Assembly: GCA_021776465.1 (NCBI GenBank)
Contig: JAJFFU010000122.1
Location: 1-53,167 of the forward strand
Length of the DNA: 53,167 nucleotides
Source: Parvularculaceae bacterium
GTDB taxonomy: Bacteria; Pseudomonadota; Alphaproteobacteria; Caulobacterales; Parvularculaceae
Direction: 5' to 3'
A model generated the notes under the pieces. It saw only the letters and a list, made by a program, of their open reading frames with translations. It had not been told where the DNA came from and searched no databases. A program made the translations under genes and the position numbers. Below are positions 1 through 7,474 of this stretch, in pieces. Each line of letters starts with the position of its first letter. Positions within the stretch are counted from its first letter, which is position 1.

Positions 1-113
1 GCAAATCCAATTGTGAAAGTTTTGTCAATATTATGCCGTTTCAGTTGCGCGCTGCGTGTCGTGTCGGCGTTGTGATATGTTCTATTTGGCGTGCAATCTG
101 TTCACAGATTAAT

Positions 114-1004
114 TTATGGGCGTGATTCTTCGTAATCGAGGGTGGCGCCGTTCTCGATGATGATTTCATTGTCGAAAATAGCAGGTGTCAGATCCGTATC
201 GTTCCGCAGGAACTGGCCATTGCGCCGGCGATTGACGATCTTGTTGCCGCTGATCTCCAGTGCGCGCGCTTCGCCGCCGCGGGTCGTATCGTAATTGATC
301 ATCGTGATGTTTTCTGCGTCAGCGGATTGAATGATGGTGTTTCCAGTGATCACGACCCGACCGGCTTTTGAAAGGTCTACTGCATAGCTCGGCGTACCGT
401 CTGCATCGTCAAGCACTGAATTCTTGATGATCGTCTCGTCAGCCAGCGATTTCACATGATGTCCAACATGCGTTGCGATAAATTTGCTGTTCGTGATTTC
501 GAGTTTCACCCCGCGCAGCATATAAATACCGTGTGAATACCCATCGCCATGGCCATTGCGCAAAAATGTCGATCCCGTGATCGTGATTTTCCCGTCGCGA
601 TCGCCGGTGGACAGGACGCCGTTTTCATTGTTCTCGAAAACGCAATCGATGATCGTCAGGTAACGCCCGTCATTGCGAATGCCGGCGCCGTTATCGTCTG
701 GCGAACGGGCACCGCGAAAGGTGAGGTTTTCGACCGTAAGCGTGACGCCGGAAAGCGGGTTTAAAAGTCCCTTGGCGACCGGCTTCGACGCGTAAAGGAC
801 AACCGCGCCATCGCCGCGCAAAGTCAGGTCTTCTTCGATTTTCAGATCGGCGATATCATAGTCGCCGGCCGCAAGCGTGATCACTTCGCCCGGCGCGGCC
901 CGCCATACGGCCCGCTTCAGCGCGCCGGCATTGTCTACGGTAACGGCGGCGCAGGCCGGCATCGCGGAAAGGCATAGAACGGCGATTAGAATTGTTCGGA
1001 TCAT
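114..1004 (-). CDS. Exported right-handed beta-helix repeat protein
   Basis: A 296-residue protein that begins with a clear signal peptide (hydrophobic stretch about residues 4-14, likely cleavage after the ACA at about 17-19). The rest is built of short recurring strands of the type 'I-x-x-x-x-F' and 'I-x-G-N-x-I', such as LTIIDCVFENN, ITITGSTFLRN, LEITNSKFIA and VVITGNTIIQ. These are the coils of a right-handed parallel beta-helix of the NosD/pectate-lyase-like kind. Proteins of this fold often bind or cleave polysaccharides, but no catalytic residues can be assigned here, so the substrate is not known. It stands alone, 45 bp beyond the stop of the DsbA-like gene and on the same strand, so it may be co-transcribed with it. 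The final residues (EESRP) lie 113 bp from the window edge. Confidence 0.75.
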   Translation of the reverse strand: MIRTILIAVLCLSAMPACAAVTVDNAGALKRAVWRAAPGEVITLAAGDYDIADLKIEEDLTLRGDGAVVLYASKPVAKGLLNPLSGVTLTVENLTFRGARSPDDNGAGIRNDGRYLTIIDCVFENNENGVLSTGDRDGKITITGSTFLRNGHGDGYSHGIYMLRGVKLEITNSKFIATHVGHHVKSLADETIIKNSVLDDADGTPSYAVDLSKAGRVVITGNTIIQSADAENITMINYDTTRGGEARALEISGNKIVNRRRNGQFLRNDTDLTPAIFDNEIIIENGATLDYEESRP

Positions 1005-1049
1005 CGTCAGCCTCGGCTGTTAATAAATGCGGATACGCACGCTCAGCGC

Positions 1050-1730
1050 CTAGTGGGTATGACGATGCAAGTCCTTGGCCGCATCCCGGAACGCCTCGGC
1101 CATCCGGTCCGGCGGCATGGCGCCGGAGAAGCCGTCGCGTTCATTAACGATAAATGTCGGGACGCCGGAAACGCCGGCGCGCCGAAACGCTTCGGCCTCG
1201 GCAAGGACGGTATTTTTCGATTTCGCGTCTTGCAAGTCACGTCTTGCATTGTCTGCGTCGAGGCCCGTGGCTTTCGCGATCGCAATCAGCGCATCATCGT
1301 CGCCGATATCGACGCCATCGTCCCAGAACGCGCTGTAGAGATTTTCAACAAGGCGTTCCTGCGCGCCGTCAAAATGCGACAGGCGGATCAATTGATGGGC
1401 CTTTGTCGTATTGGGCAGATGTTTTGGAATAGACGGATCGAATTTGAAGCCGGCGCCGAGCGCTGCGGCTTGCAGTTGCATTCGCATCGTGTCGCGCTGG
1501 GCCGCATCGGGGAATTTCTTTTCGTAATAGGCGGCGCGGTCGACGCCACTCGCCGGCGTATCAGGATTGAGCAAGTAAGCGCGAACCCGTGGCAGCACCT
1601 GAAACTCCGACGAAATGCGGTCGCGTGCGAGTTGAAAGGCTTTGAAACCGACATAACACCACGGGCAAACGGGATCGGAAACAATATCGACCAGCAATCG
1701 CGGCCGTGACTGTTGCGGCGTTTCTGTCAT
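1050..1730 (-). CDS. DsbA-family (FrnE-like) thiol oxidoreductase
   Basis: A 226-residue thioredoxin-fold protein of the DsbA/2-hydroxychromene-2-carboxylate isomerase superfamily, closest in layout to FrnE. The redox motif C22-P-W-C25 follows the first strand (LLVDIVSDPVCPWC). The helical insertion spans roughly residues 50-160, and the cis-proline loop is visible as GVSGVPTFIV near residue 185. There is no signal peptide, so unlike periplasmic DsbA it should act in the cytoplasm, as FrnE proteins do. In the family these catalyse dithiol/disulfide exchange and some protect against oxidative stress. The natural partner is not evident from context. The length matches the family (about 210-230 residues), and the start is the only ATG in front of the first strand. 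Confidence 0.85.
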   Translation of the reverse strand: MTETPQQSRPRLLVDIVSDPVCPWCYVGFKAFQLARDRISSEFQVLPRVRAYLLNPDTPASGVDRAAYYEKKFPDAAQRDTMRMQLQAAALGAGFKFDPSIPKHLPNTTKAHQLIRLSHFDGAQERLVENLYSAFWDDGVDIGDDDALIAIAKATGLDADNARRDLQDAKSKNTVLAEAEAFRRAGVSGVPTFIVNERDGFSGAMPPDRMAEAFRDAAKDLHRHTH

Positions 1731-1769
1731 AACCTGTCCTCGCGCATGTTGGCGCCGACAAGCGCGGCG

Positions 1770-2852
1770 CTAAAACCCAACGGCCCAGGCCGCTTCCGCC
1801 GGTGTTTTGCCGGTATAAACATCCCGCCAAGCATGTTCGACGGCGTCAAACCCATGCGCCTCCTGAATGGTGAGCCAGCTCCGGCTTTTAAGCGCGGCGT
1901 CGCGCCAAAATATGTGGGCGCGTTTTTCAAATTCGCCCGGACCCCAGTCCTTCGTACGCTTCTGGATATGTCCCGGCGCAAAAAACATGGCGCTCCGGTC
2001 ACGGATGAAATCAGGGCTCATTTCGTTGGCGGTGAAGTGCGTGACGCCGACATTCGACGTGTACTTCATGTTATCGCCCAGCAGTTTGTGCAGCCGCCCA
2101 AGAACGCCGCCGTCGCCGGACATGTCGATGATAATTGTCGCTACATCGCTGCTAAGTTTTTCGATGTCTTCGTAAACGACCACTTCATCATAAAGTCCGA
2201 GCCGTTCTACGGCGTCCCGATTTCGCGCGCTCGTCAGCCCGACAAGCGTCGGCGGCGCGGCGTCGGATTTAATGGCGTAAGCCGTGCCGATCGCGGTTTT
2301 TGATGACGCGCTGCCGACGATCACCCGCTTGGCGGCGAACCAGTCATTGTCTTTCAGAAAATCATAAATGCAGAACGACGTCGCATAAAGCGGCATCAAC
2401 ACCATGCGATCATTGTCCGTTTCGCCATCGTAACCCGGCTCGTTGCTGACGCGCGCATAGCTGTTGTAAACGGGCGGCAATTCGCGCCGATGCGGTGCGT
2501 CATCGGCAAGGCGCTTTGCTGAAACCTTGCCCGGCGTTATGACAAGATGGCTCGCCATTGGCCAATATCCGTAAAGGCGTTCGCCGACGGAAATTTCAGG
2601 ATGGTTCGACGCTTCGACGTCGGCAAATCCCCAGACAGGGATCACCCCCCAGCCTTCGTCCGTGACCGGAAAGAATTTCCAATAGCCGATCCGCTCGCCG
2701 ACGACGCCATAGGTTACGTTATTGGCGGTAATCGCGAAGCGATCGACTTTGGCGAGGATTTGCCCGTCGCCGATGGTCGGTTTGTCGTGTTGAACGCGCC
2801 GGGTTTCGTCGAGCTTGTCCTTGCGGACCTGGAATTCTGTGATATCGGCCAT
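1770..2852 (-). CDS. DUF2855 family protein
   Basis: A 360-residue protein that I recognise as DUF2855, a family of unknown function found in proteobacteria. The N-terminal part (FQVRKDKLDETRR onwards, then ITANNVTYGVVGERIGYWKFF) resembles the GroES-like half of medium-chain dehydrogenases. The middle contains a Rossmann-like segment (KRVIVGSASSKTAIGTAYAI, about residue 160). A link to the zinc-independent MDR superfamily is therefore plausible, but the reaction is unknown. I place the start at the ATG at 2852, because a GGAGCG ribosome-binding site lies about 7 bases upstream. An in-frame ATG 9 codons earlier (2879) has no such site. It lies between the DsbA-like gene and a GNAT acetyltransferase on the same strand with short gaps, so an operon is possible. 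Confidence 0.75.
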   Translation of the reverse strand: MADITEFQVRKDKLDETRRVQHDKPTIGDGQILAKVDRFAITANNVTYGVVGERIGYWKFFPVTDEGWGVIPVWGFADVEASNHPEISVGERLYGYWPMASHLVITPGKVSAKRLADDAPHRRELPPVYNSYARVSNEPGYDGETDNDRMVLMPLYATSFCIYDFLKDNDWFAAKRVIVGSASSKTAIGTAYAIKSDAAPPTLVGLTSARNRDAVERLGLYDEVVVYEDIEKLSSDVATIIIDMSGDGGVLGRLHKLLGDNMKYTSNVGVTHFTANEMSPDFIRDRSAMFFAPGHIQKRTKDWGPGEFEKRAHIFWRDAALKSRSWLTIQEAHGFDAVEHAWRDVYTGKTPAEAAWAVGF

Positions 2853-2891
2853 GTTGGGCGCTCCGAATTGCGACGTCATTGGGTCTTGTCT

Positions 2892-3458
2892 CTAAGCGTC
2901 GGCGGCGGTGATGACAATCGCGGGACTCACCTCGAAATCCGCGCGCGCAAGGGTTAAGCGCGCTGTGTCCACGCTTTCGCCCCGCCCAAGCGAATGCATG
3001 GCGATGGTTTCGCCTGTCGCCTTAAACCCTGCGCGATCCAGGACCCGCCCGGATGTTGGGTTGTCAGCAAAAAAGCCGGCCGTTGCGACGGTGGCCCCAA
3101 GTTCCAGAAACGCAAACTGGGTGACGGCGCGCGCGGTGCGGGTCGCAATGCCTTGCCGCCGATAATCGGCGCCGACCCAATACCCAATCTCATAAACAGT
3201 GTCGCCTGTGCCGTGCGCGCCGGCACAGGCGACGATCTCGTTTTCGCGGCAGACGGCGAAAACATATTCATTGTCGTCGCCAAACATCCCGGCGCCTCGT
3301 TTGGCGACAAAAGCATCGGCGTCCGCGCGGCTATAAGGATGCGCAATGCGCGACGTATTGCGCGCTACGTCTATGTCGTTGCACAGATATGCAAAACGCG
3401 CAGCGTCTTCCAGTTCAATCGGTCGCAAAACCAGATCGCCGGTGCGTATCTCAACCAT
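2892..3458 (-). CDS. GNAT family N-acetyltransferase (RimJ/RimL-like)
   Basis: A 188-residue acetyltransferase of the Acetyltransf_3 branch of the GNAT fold. The beginning (IRTGDLVLRPIELEDA) is the usual first strand and helix. The acetyl-CoA pyrophosphate loop is visible as DYRRQGIATRTARAV at about residues 95-109, and the later N-P-x-S-x-R-V-L-D-R-A-G-F segment is the conserved helix and strand of RimJ/L-type enzymes. The acceptor (protein N-terminus, amino acid or drug) cannot be told. An upstream in-frame start would run through the rpmA terminator hairpin, so I prefer the ATG at 3458, which has TTTTGGAGC 5-6 bases before it. The gene lies directly downstream of the rplU-rpmA terminator. 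Confidence 0.82.
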   Translation of the reverse strand: MVEIRTGDLVLRPIELEDAARFAYLCNDIDVARNTSRIAHPYSRADADAFVAKRGAGMFGDDNEYVFAVCRENEIVACAGAHGTGDTVYEIGYWVGADYRRQGIATRTARAVTQFAFLELGATVATAGFFADNPTSGRVLDRAGFKATGETIAMHSLGRGESVDTARLTLARADFEVSPAIVITAADA

Positions 3459-3470
3459 GTCAAAGCTCCA

Positions 3471-3506
3471 AAAGAAAAAAGGGAAGGCGCTACGGCCTTC
3501 CCTTTT
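3471..3506 (-). terminator. Intrinsic terminator of the rplU-rpmA operon
   Basis: A perfect 12-bp inverted repeat (3477-3488 with 3495-3506, AAAAGGGAAGGC / GCCTTCCCTTTT) encloses a 6-base loop. Read on the minus strand it is followed by a T-rich tract. It sits 57 bp after the rpmA stop codon and directly before the acetyltransferase ribosome-binding site, as expected for a rho-independent terminator of the ribosomal protein operon. Confidence 0.85.
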
Positions 3507-3562
3507 AAACATTTTGAAGGCTCATGCGCATGCCGCGCCGAACCGCAAACTTCGCGTCGATG

Positions 3563-3823
3563 CTATTCTGCGTCGCTGACGATCGACACGTAGCTGCGTC
3601 CACCGCGTTTGGTTGCGAACTCTACGCGCCCGCCGGATGTCGCGAACAATGTGTGGTCGCGCCCGATGCCGACATTGGCGCCGGGGTGAAATTTGGTGCC
3701 GCGCTGACGAACAAGAATATTGCCCGGTACAACGGTTTCGCCGCCGTATTTTTTCACGCCCAATCGGCGCCCTGCGGAGTCGCGGCCGTTCCGTGACGAG
3801 CCGCCTGCCTTTTTATGCGCCAT
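3563..3823 (-). CDS. rpmA: 50S ribosomal protein L27
   Basis: An 86-residue protein that matches ribosomal protein L27 over its whole length: [16 protein letters not shown] at the N-terminus, then [13 protein letters not shown], the [15 protein letters not shown] segment and [11 protein letters not shown]. The flexible N-terminal tail reaches into the peptidyl transferase centre of the large subunit. The sequence starts directly with MAHKK and lacks the processed N-terminal extension seen in Firmicutes. It follows rplU with a 3-base gap, so the two are co-transcribed and probably translationally coupled. A strong hairpin terminator lies downstream. Confidence 0.97.
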   Translation of the reverse strand: MAHKKAGGSSRNGRDSAGRRLGVKKYGGETVVPGNILVRQRGTKFHPGANVGIGRDHTLFATSGGRVEFATKRGGRSYVSIVSDAE

Positions 3824-3826
3824 CTC

Positions 3827-4486
3827 TTACTCCTCTTCGCCGTTAGCGAGTTTTTTCGCCTGTTCGACCCAGCCTTCGCGTTCGATCCGGCCTTTGAATG
3901 ACAATTTCTCGTCGAATTCTTCAATCTCCGCCGGGCCCCACGCTGCAATCTGCGCGAAGGACGTAACGCCGGCTTCGTTCAGTTTCGTCTCAAGCACCGG
4001 ACCGACGCCGGAAAGCTTTTTCAGATCGTCAGCGCCAGCTGCTTTCGACGTCGCCGCTTTCTCTTTCACTGCTTTCGGCGCGTCTGCTTTTGGCGCGGCC
4101 GCTTTTGCTTCCGCTTTTGGTGCTGCCTTCTTCGCAGGTTTTTTCGCCGCGGCTTTCTTCGATGGCTTGGCGCCGTCGGTGAGAATTTCAGTGACCCTCA
4201 ACAGCGTGAAATGCTGACGATGGCCATGCTTGCGCCGGTAATTTTGCCGACGCCGCTTTTTGAAAACGATGATTTTCTTGTCGCGCGCCTGCTCGACGAT
4301 TTCGGCGGCAACAGCGGCGCCGTCAATGACGGGCTCGCCGACAGTCACAGTCTTGCCGTCGCCCAGCATCAACACATCGGCCAGCGTGACGATATCGCCC
4401 GCTTCGCCGGCAAGGCGCTCGACTTTAAGGGTGTCATTTTCGGAAACGCGGTATTGCTTACCGCCAGTCTTGACGACTGCGTACAT
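3827..4486 (-). CDS. rplU: 50S ribosomal protein L21 with C-terminal HhH extension
   Basis: A 219-residue protein. Residues 1 to about 103 are a standard L21 ([20 protein letters not shown], then [22 protein letters not shown]), which binds 23S rRNA. Typical L21 is about 103 residues, so this one is twice the usual length. The extra part has two pieces: a low-complexity Ala/Lys/Pro linker (about 105-152), and a folded-looking 65-residue tail ([21 protein letters not shown] onwards) with the helix-hairpin-helix signature L-S-G-V-G-P-x-L-E-x-K-L. Similar tails occur on some alphaproteobacterial L21 proteins and at the C-terminus of some NuoE proteins. Its role is not known to me; nucleic-acid or protein binding is an inference. 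The gene has a good promoter upstream and leads into rpmA. Confidence 0.95.
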   Translation of the reverse strand: MYAVVKTGGKQYRVSENDTLKVERLAGEAGDIVTLADVLMLGDGKTVTVGEPVIDGAAVAAEIVEQARDKKIIVFKKRRRQNYRRKHGHRQHFTLLRVTEILTDGAKPSKKAAAKKPAKKAAPKAEAKAAAPKADAPKAVKEKAATSKAAGADDLKKLSGVGPVLETKLNEAGVTSFAQIAAWGPAEIEEFDEKLSFKGRIEREGWVEQAKKLANGEEE

Positions 4487-4570
4487 TTTCGACCTCTGTT
4501 TGGCGCAATTTGTGCGCCAGCGTCCTTTTTCGCCCCGGCTTCATTTGTCCGGTTGTTTAAAAGAAGCGCG

Positions 4571-4599
4571 CATATAGCGGCGGCGCGCCGCCGGGTCAA
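4571..4599 (-). promoter_or_regulatory. Sigma-70-type promoter of rplU-rpmA
   Basis: On the minus strand TTGACC (4594-4599) and TATATG (4571-4576) are separated by exactly 17 bases, giving a near-consensus vegetative promoter. Transcription would start about 75-80 bases before the rplU ATG. The GC-rich spacer is itself an inverted repeat (GGCGGCGCGCCGCC). The left att repeat of the island begins only 25 bp upstream of the -35 box, so the insertion left this promoter intact but replaced whatever lay upstream of it. Confidence 0.7.
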
Positions 4600-4623
4600 T
4601 ATCAGGACATCGAATGATGTGCT

Positions 4624-4640
4624 TCTGGCGGAGAGAGAGG
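4624..4640. repeat. Left attachment-site repeat (att core)
   Basis: Perfect 17-base copy (TCTGGCGGAGAGAGAGG) of the 3' end of tRNA-Ser(CGA), including the encoded CCA. There is no tRNA on this side: after the repeat the sequence departs from the tRNA T-arm. It marks the boundary between the island and the rplU promoter region. Confidence 0.88.
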
Positions 4641-4653
4641 TTATTCGTCCGTA

Positions 4654-4678
4654 GTCCAACGATGTCCATTGGCATCCA
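4654..4678. repeat. Three TCCA motifs at 10-bp spacing next to the left att
   Basis: TCCA occurs at 4655, 4665 and 4675, exactly one helical turn apart, each preceded by G or A. They lie between the att core and the integrase gene, the place where tyrosine integrases have arm-type binding sites. That role is an inference from position and phasing. Confidence 0.4.
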
Positions 4679-4782
4679 AAATACCATTAATTTCAATAAG
4701 GTAGTTGCATACGTCGTCCGATGGTGTTGTCCTAAATCCTGCCTAATCCGAGCGTTATCTCGGGATACAGAGTGGGAGGGTT

Positions 4783-5991
4783 ATGATGAAGGCTGGTTAT
4801 ACGGACGGTCGATTAACGGTGCTAAAGGTGAAGACTGTGAAGGAGCCTGGCCGCTATGGCGACGGCAATGGTTTGTACCTCATGGTCACCAAATCAGGCG
4901 CCAAGCATTGGGTGCTCAGGACGTTTATTCAGGGTCGGCGTCGCGACATGGGGCTTGGGGGCGCTCGTCTCGTCTCATTGGCAATGGCGCGGCAGGCGGC
5001 GGTTGAACATCGCTACATTGCGCGGGAAGGGGGCGATCCCATTGCCTTGCGCCGGCAGCGCCGCCGCGTCGCCATGTCATTCGAGGAGGCGGCAACGTCG
5101 GTCCATCGCGAATTGGCCCCGTCCTGGAAGAATGAAAAGCACTGCGCGCAGTGGATAAACTCGCTTCGTGAATACGCCTTCCCCGTCTTTGGTGCCCGGC
5201 CAGTTAATCAAGTGACTTCGGCGGATGTCTTACAGGCATTGTCGCCAATCTGGCTCCAAAAACCGGAAACCGCGCGGCGCCTTCGCCAACGCATTAAGGT
5301 CGTCTTTGATTGGGCGAAGGCCATGGGGCTGTATGCGGGCGATAATCCTGTCGACGGTGTCGCCAAGGCGTTGCCAAAACAGAAGTCGGTGGAAAATCAC
5401 CATGCAGCTGTGCCTTATGGTCAAGTACGAGAAACCATTTCAGCGATTAATTCCGGAGACAGCGAAGCGTCGGTTAAGCTCGCTTTCGAGTTTCTAATTC
5501 TGACGGCGTCCCGCACAAGCGAAGTCCTGAACGCGGAATGGTCGGAGGTCGACTTTGCTAACGAAGTTTGGACGATACCGGCAAACCGCATGAAAGCGAA
5601 CCGCGAACACCGCGTGCCACTATCACGCCGGGCCCTCGAGATTTTGGCGCAAGTATCGCTATTGAAAGGAAGTTCGGTTTTTGTCTTTCCGTCTCGGAAT
5701 GGAGAGGCATTGTCGAATATGGCACTCTTGATGACCCTTCGTCGATTGGGCGTCGACGCGACAGTCCATGGGTTCCGATCGTCTTTTCGTGATTGGGCGG
5801 CTGAACAAACGAACTTCGCGCGAGAGGTGTGCGAGCGGGCGCTGGCCCATACTATCAAGAACAAAGCGGAAGCGGCCTATCAGCGCGGTGATCTTATCGA
5901 CAAGCGCCGCAAACTCATGGACGCTTGGGCGCGCTATGTCGGCGCCGACAAAGGCGATATCGTCGCCTTCCCAAACAGCGCCAGCGCTTGA
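4783..5991 (+). CDS. Tyrosine-type site-specific integrase (P4-like)
   Basis: A 402-residue integrase with the DUF4102-type N-terminal arm-binding domain (KEPGRYGDGNGLYLMVTKSG at about 20-39), a core-binding SAM-like domain (about 100-185) and a C-terminal catalytic domain. All catalytic residues are present: R244 (TASRTSE), H329 and R332 (HGFR), H356 and nucleophile Y366 (AAYQR). The enzyme should therefore be active. It would integrate and excise the island at tRNA-Ser. The start ATG-ATG at 4783 follows a GGGAGGG ribosome-binding site. The gene is 140 bp inside the left att repeat and is followed 10 bp later by a hypothetical gene, probably co-transcribed. Confidence 0.93.
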   Translation: MMKAGYTDGRLTVLKVKTVKEPGRYGDGNGLYLMVTKSGAKHWVLRTFIQGRRRDMGLGGARLVSLAMARQAAVEHRYIAREGGDPIALRRQRRRVAMSFEEAATSVHRELAPSWKNEKHCAQWINSLREYAFPVFGARPVNQVTSADVLQALSPIWLQKPETARRLRQRIKVVFDWAKAMGLYAGDNPVDGVAKALPKQKSVENHHAAVPYGQVRETISAINSGDSEASVKLAFEFLILTASRTSEVLNAEWSEVDFANEVWTIPANRMKANREHRVPLSRRALEILAQVSLLKGSSVFVFPSRNGEALSNMALLMTLRRLGVDATVHGFRSSFRDWAAEQTNFAREVCERALAHTIKNKAEAAYQRGDLIDKRRKLMDAWARYVGADKGDIVAFPNSASA

Positions 5992-6001
5992 ACTTGGAGC
6001 A

Positions 6002-6622
6002 ATGAAAATGACCGAGCAGCCAGGTGAACCCGACTACGATTTTTGGATGGGCATGGCGTCTTGGAGTAAAGACGACGCGATAGCGCTCGCCGTCGGTATG
6101 GATCCGGATGTGGCTGATTGGCGAATCCATATGAGCGACGATCAAAACAAACGCGTGCGGCAAATCGAGCGCGCAATTGTTACCGGCGTCTTCCCGAACA
6201 GCGACCTCATCAACCCGCGTGACTTTTTGTCGGAAATGATGAGCAACGATTACGAGTTTCCCAAGGGCTTAATGGCGGCGGCAAAAGCGCGAAAGGTTGA
6301 GATCAAAAATTGGAAACATGCGCATGACGCCGTCGTCGCAAAATTTGAGGTTACGAGTCGTTCCGACGTTATGTCTGCAGACGCGAAATCCGGGTCGAAA
6401 TTGCCGACGCCTCGACTAGAGTCTTGCTATCGCATCATCCTAGGGGTCGCGTGCACGCGATATGGATATGAACCTAAAAAGAATTACAATACGGCGACGA
6501 AGAAAATCTTTCGGGACATTGAAAAATCCGGGATCAAAATCACGGATGAAACCATCCTAAGTACGGTGCGCAAAGCGTATGAAGAAGTCGGATTGGAACT
6601 AATCGAATCCGATCGGATTTAA
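6002..6622 (+). CDS. Hypothetical island protein downstream of integrase
   Basis: A 206-residue protein that I cannot assign to a family. The N-terminal half (PDYDFWMGMASWSKDDAIAL) looks alpha-helical and acidic. The last 65 residues (LESCYRIILGVACTRYGYEP, then a Lys-rich helix, and ITDETILSTVRKAYEEVG) resemble C-terminal segments I have seen in hypothetical proteins next to integrases in proteobacterial islands; that is memory, not proof. GGAG at 5996-5999 precedes ATG 6002 closely, and a second in-frame ATG at 6008 has better spacing, so the start may be two codons later. It begins 10 bp after the integrase stop, in the same direction, and precedes the AlpA regulator, so it belongs to the integration/regulation module. 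Confidence 0.75.
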   Translation: MKMTEQPGEPDYDFWMGMASWSKDDAIALAVGMDPDVADWRIHMSDDQNKRVRQIERAIVTGVFPNSDLINPRDFLSEMMSNDYEFPKGLMAAAKARKVEIKNWKHAHDAVVAKFEVTSRSDVMSADAKSGSKLPTPRLESCYRIILGVACTRYGYEPKKNYNTATKKIFRDIEKSGIKITDETILSTVRKAYEEVGLELIESDRI

Positions 6623-6693
6623 TTGATCCGAATTCGTCCTACTAATTCCGTAGTTGATCGAGAATGCTTCCTTAGGTTCAGTAAGGAGGCCTT

Positions 6694-6909
6694 ATGGCTA
6701 AGTTTGATGAGTTGCCCGATGATGGGTTTGTAAGGCTAAAAGACGTCTTGGCGCCGCGTGGGCCGATCCCCGTGAGTCGTTCGACATGGTGGGCCGGCGT
6801 AAAATCGGGACGCTACCCACAACCAACCAAATTTGGACCGCGCATAACAGCCTGGCGGGTGCGCGACATACGCGAATTGCTCGAGAATGGCGATTGGCGC
6901 GCGCGATAG
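6694..6909 (+). CDS. AlpA-family DNA-binding regulator / excisionase-like
   Basis: A 71-residue winged-helix protein of the AlpA/MerR-like family. It shows the family pattern: FVRLKDVLAP in the first helix, then VSRSTWWAGVKSGRYPQPTKFGPRITAWRV (recognition helix followed by the K-F-G-x-R-x-x-x-W-R wing) and a final helix DIRELLENG. Such small proteins activate integrase genes or act as excisionases in P4-type elements. A very strong AAGGAGG ribosome-binding site lies 8 bases before the ATG. Its neighbours are the integrase module upstream and two phased repeat arrays downstream, which are candidate binding sites for it or for a partner (inference). Confidence 0.85.
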   Translation: MAKFDELPDDGFVRLKDVLAPRGPIPVSRSTWWAGVKSGRYPQPTKFGPRITAWRVRDIRELLENGDWRAR

Positions 6910-6953
6910 TATCTGGCGACCGCATTCCGCATGCATTCAGATAGGTATTCAGA

Positions 6954-7043
6954 CATAGGATAGGGATACCATAGCGATACCCTAGAGATAGGGTAGCGAT
7001 ACCTGTAGCCATACTGCAGCGATAGTATGCGCCATAGTATCTG
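6954..7043. repeat. Phased repeat array A: about eight 11-12 bp ATA units
   Basis: From 6954 the DNA is made of consecutive imperfect units of 11 or 12 bases. Their left end is (G/C)ATA(C/G) and most end in AG(C/A); one unit is GATACCATAGC (6965-6975). ATA falls at 6955, 6966, 6977, 6988, 6999, 7011, 7022 and 7034. The period is close to one DNA helical turn, so the motif lies on one face of the helix. Because 11 is not a multiple of three, the repetition is not that of a coding repeat. It begins 45 bp after the AlpA-like gene. The array has no spacers and is not CRISPR-like. Confidence 0.8.
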
Positions 7044-7098
7044 CAACCGGCGTTTGCTCCGAGAAAACAACGCCATCGCCAGCTGCGCGTAATTGTAT

Positions 7099-7133
7099 TT
7101 GGACATTATCGGCCTTTATTTGGCATTATCGCC
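7099..7133. repeat. Direct repeat pair around CATTATCG, 20 bp apart
   Basis: CATTATCGGC at 7104-7113 and CATTATCGCC at 7124-7133 are near-identical and two helical turns apart, each preceded by TTGG with or without one extra A. They lie between phased arrays A and B and may belong to the same protein-binding region. Confidence 0.5.
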
Positions 7134-7199
7134 GACGTTATATCAGTCGCATATATTCCTTATATCCGTGCAATAATCATAAAATACCTTCGGTAAAAA

Positions 7200-7296
7200 C
7201 GAAGGCGCCATCGAAGCTATATCGAAGGTCGTTCGAAGCTATTCCGAAGGTTTATCGAAGCAATATCTAAGGAAACAACGAAGCCAGAAACGAAGC
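7200..7296. repeat. Phased repeat array B: nine C(G/T)AAG(G/C) motifs at 11-12 bp
   Basis: CGAAG(G/C), once CTAAGG, starts at 7200, 7212, 7223, 7234, 7245, 7256, 7267, 7279 and 7291, a spacing of 12,11,11,11,11,11,12,12. The sixth base alternates G,C,G,C,G,C,G,C,C, so the true unit may be a pair of motifs of about 22 bp. The motif differs completely from array A although the phasing is the same. An iteron-like or operator array for a cooperatively binding protein is the natural reading. The function is unknown. Confidence 0.82.
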
Positions 7297-7474
7297 TTTT
7301 CCTCAAATTTTCTGTGGGAGTGTCGTGCTGAACGGCCGGATCGAATTCGCCGATCGGCCATTCGTGTAGCATCGCTGCACCCTTTTCCTAGGTATCGATT
7401 TCGGGCGCGCCGTTTGAATTAAAACAGCGACGTGTTAAATCGGGCTGCGACGTCCGAAATGCGCGCAAAAGGAG

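Noticed and set aside
6813-7106. Open frame on the minus strand with a Tyr/Arg-rich repetitive segment
   Set aside because: Its repetition comes from the 11-bp DNA array, which is out of step with codons; there is no family similarity, and it overlaps the AlpA-like gene antisense.
6954-7296. Possible CRISPR array
   Set aside because: Units are 11-12 bp and contiguous with no spacers, and no cas genes are present.
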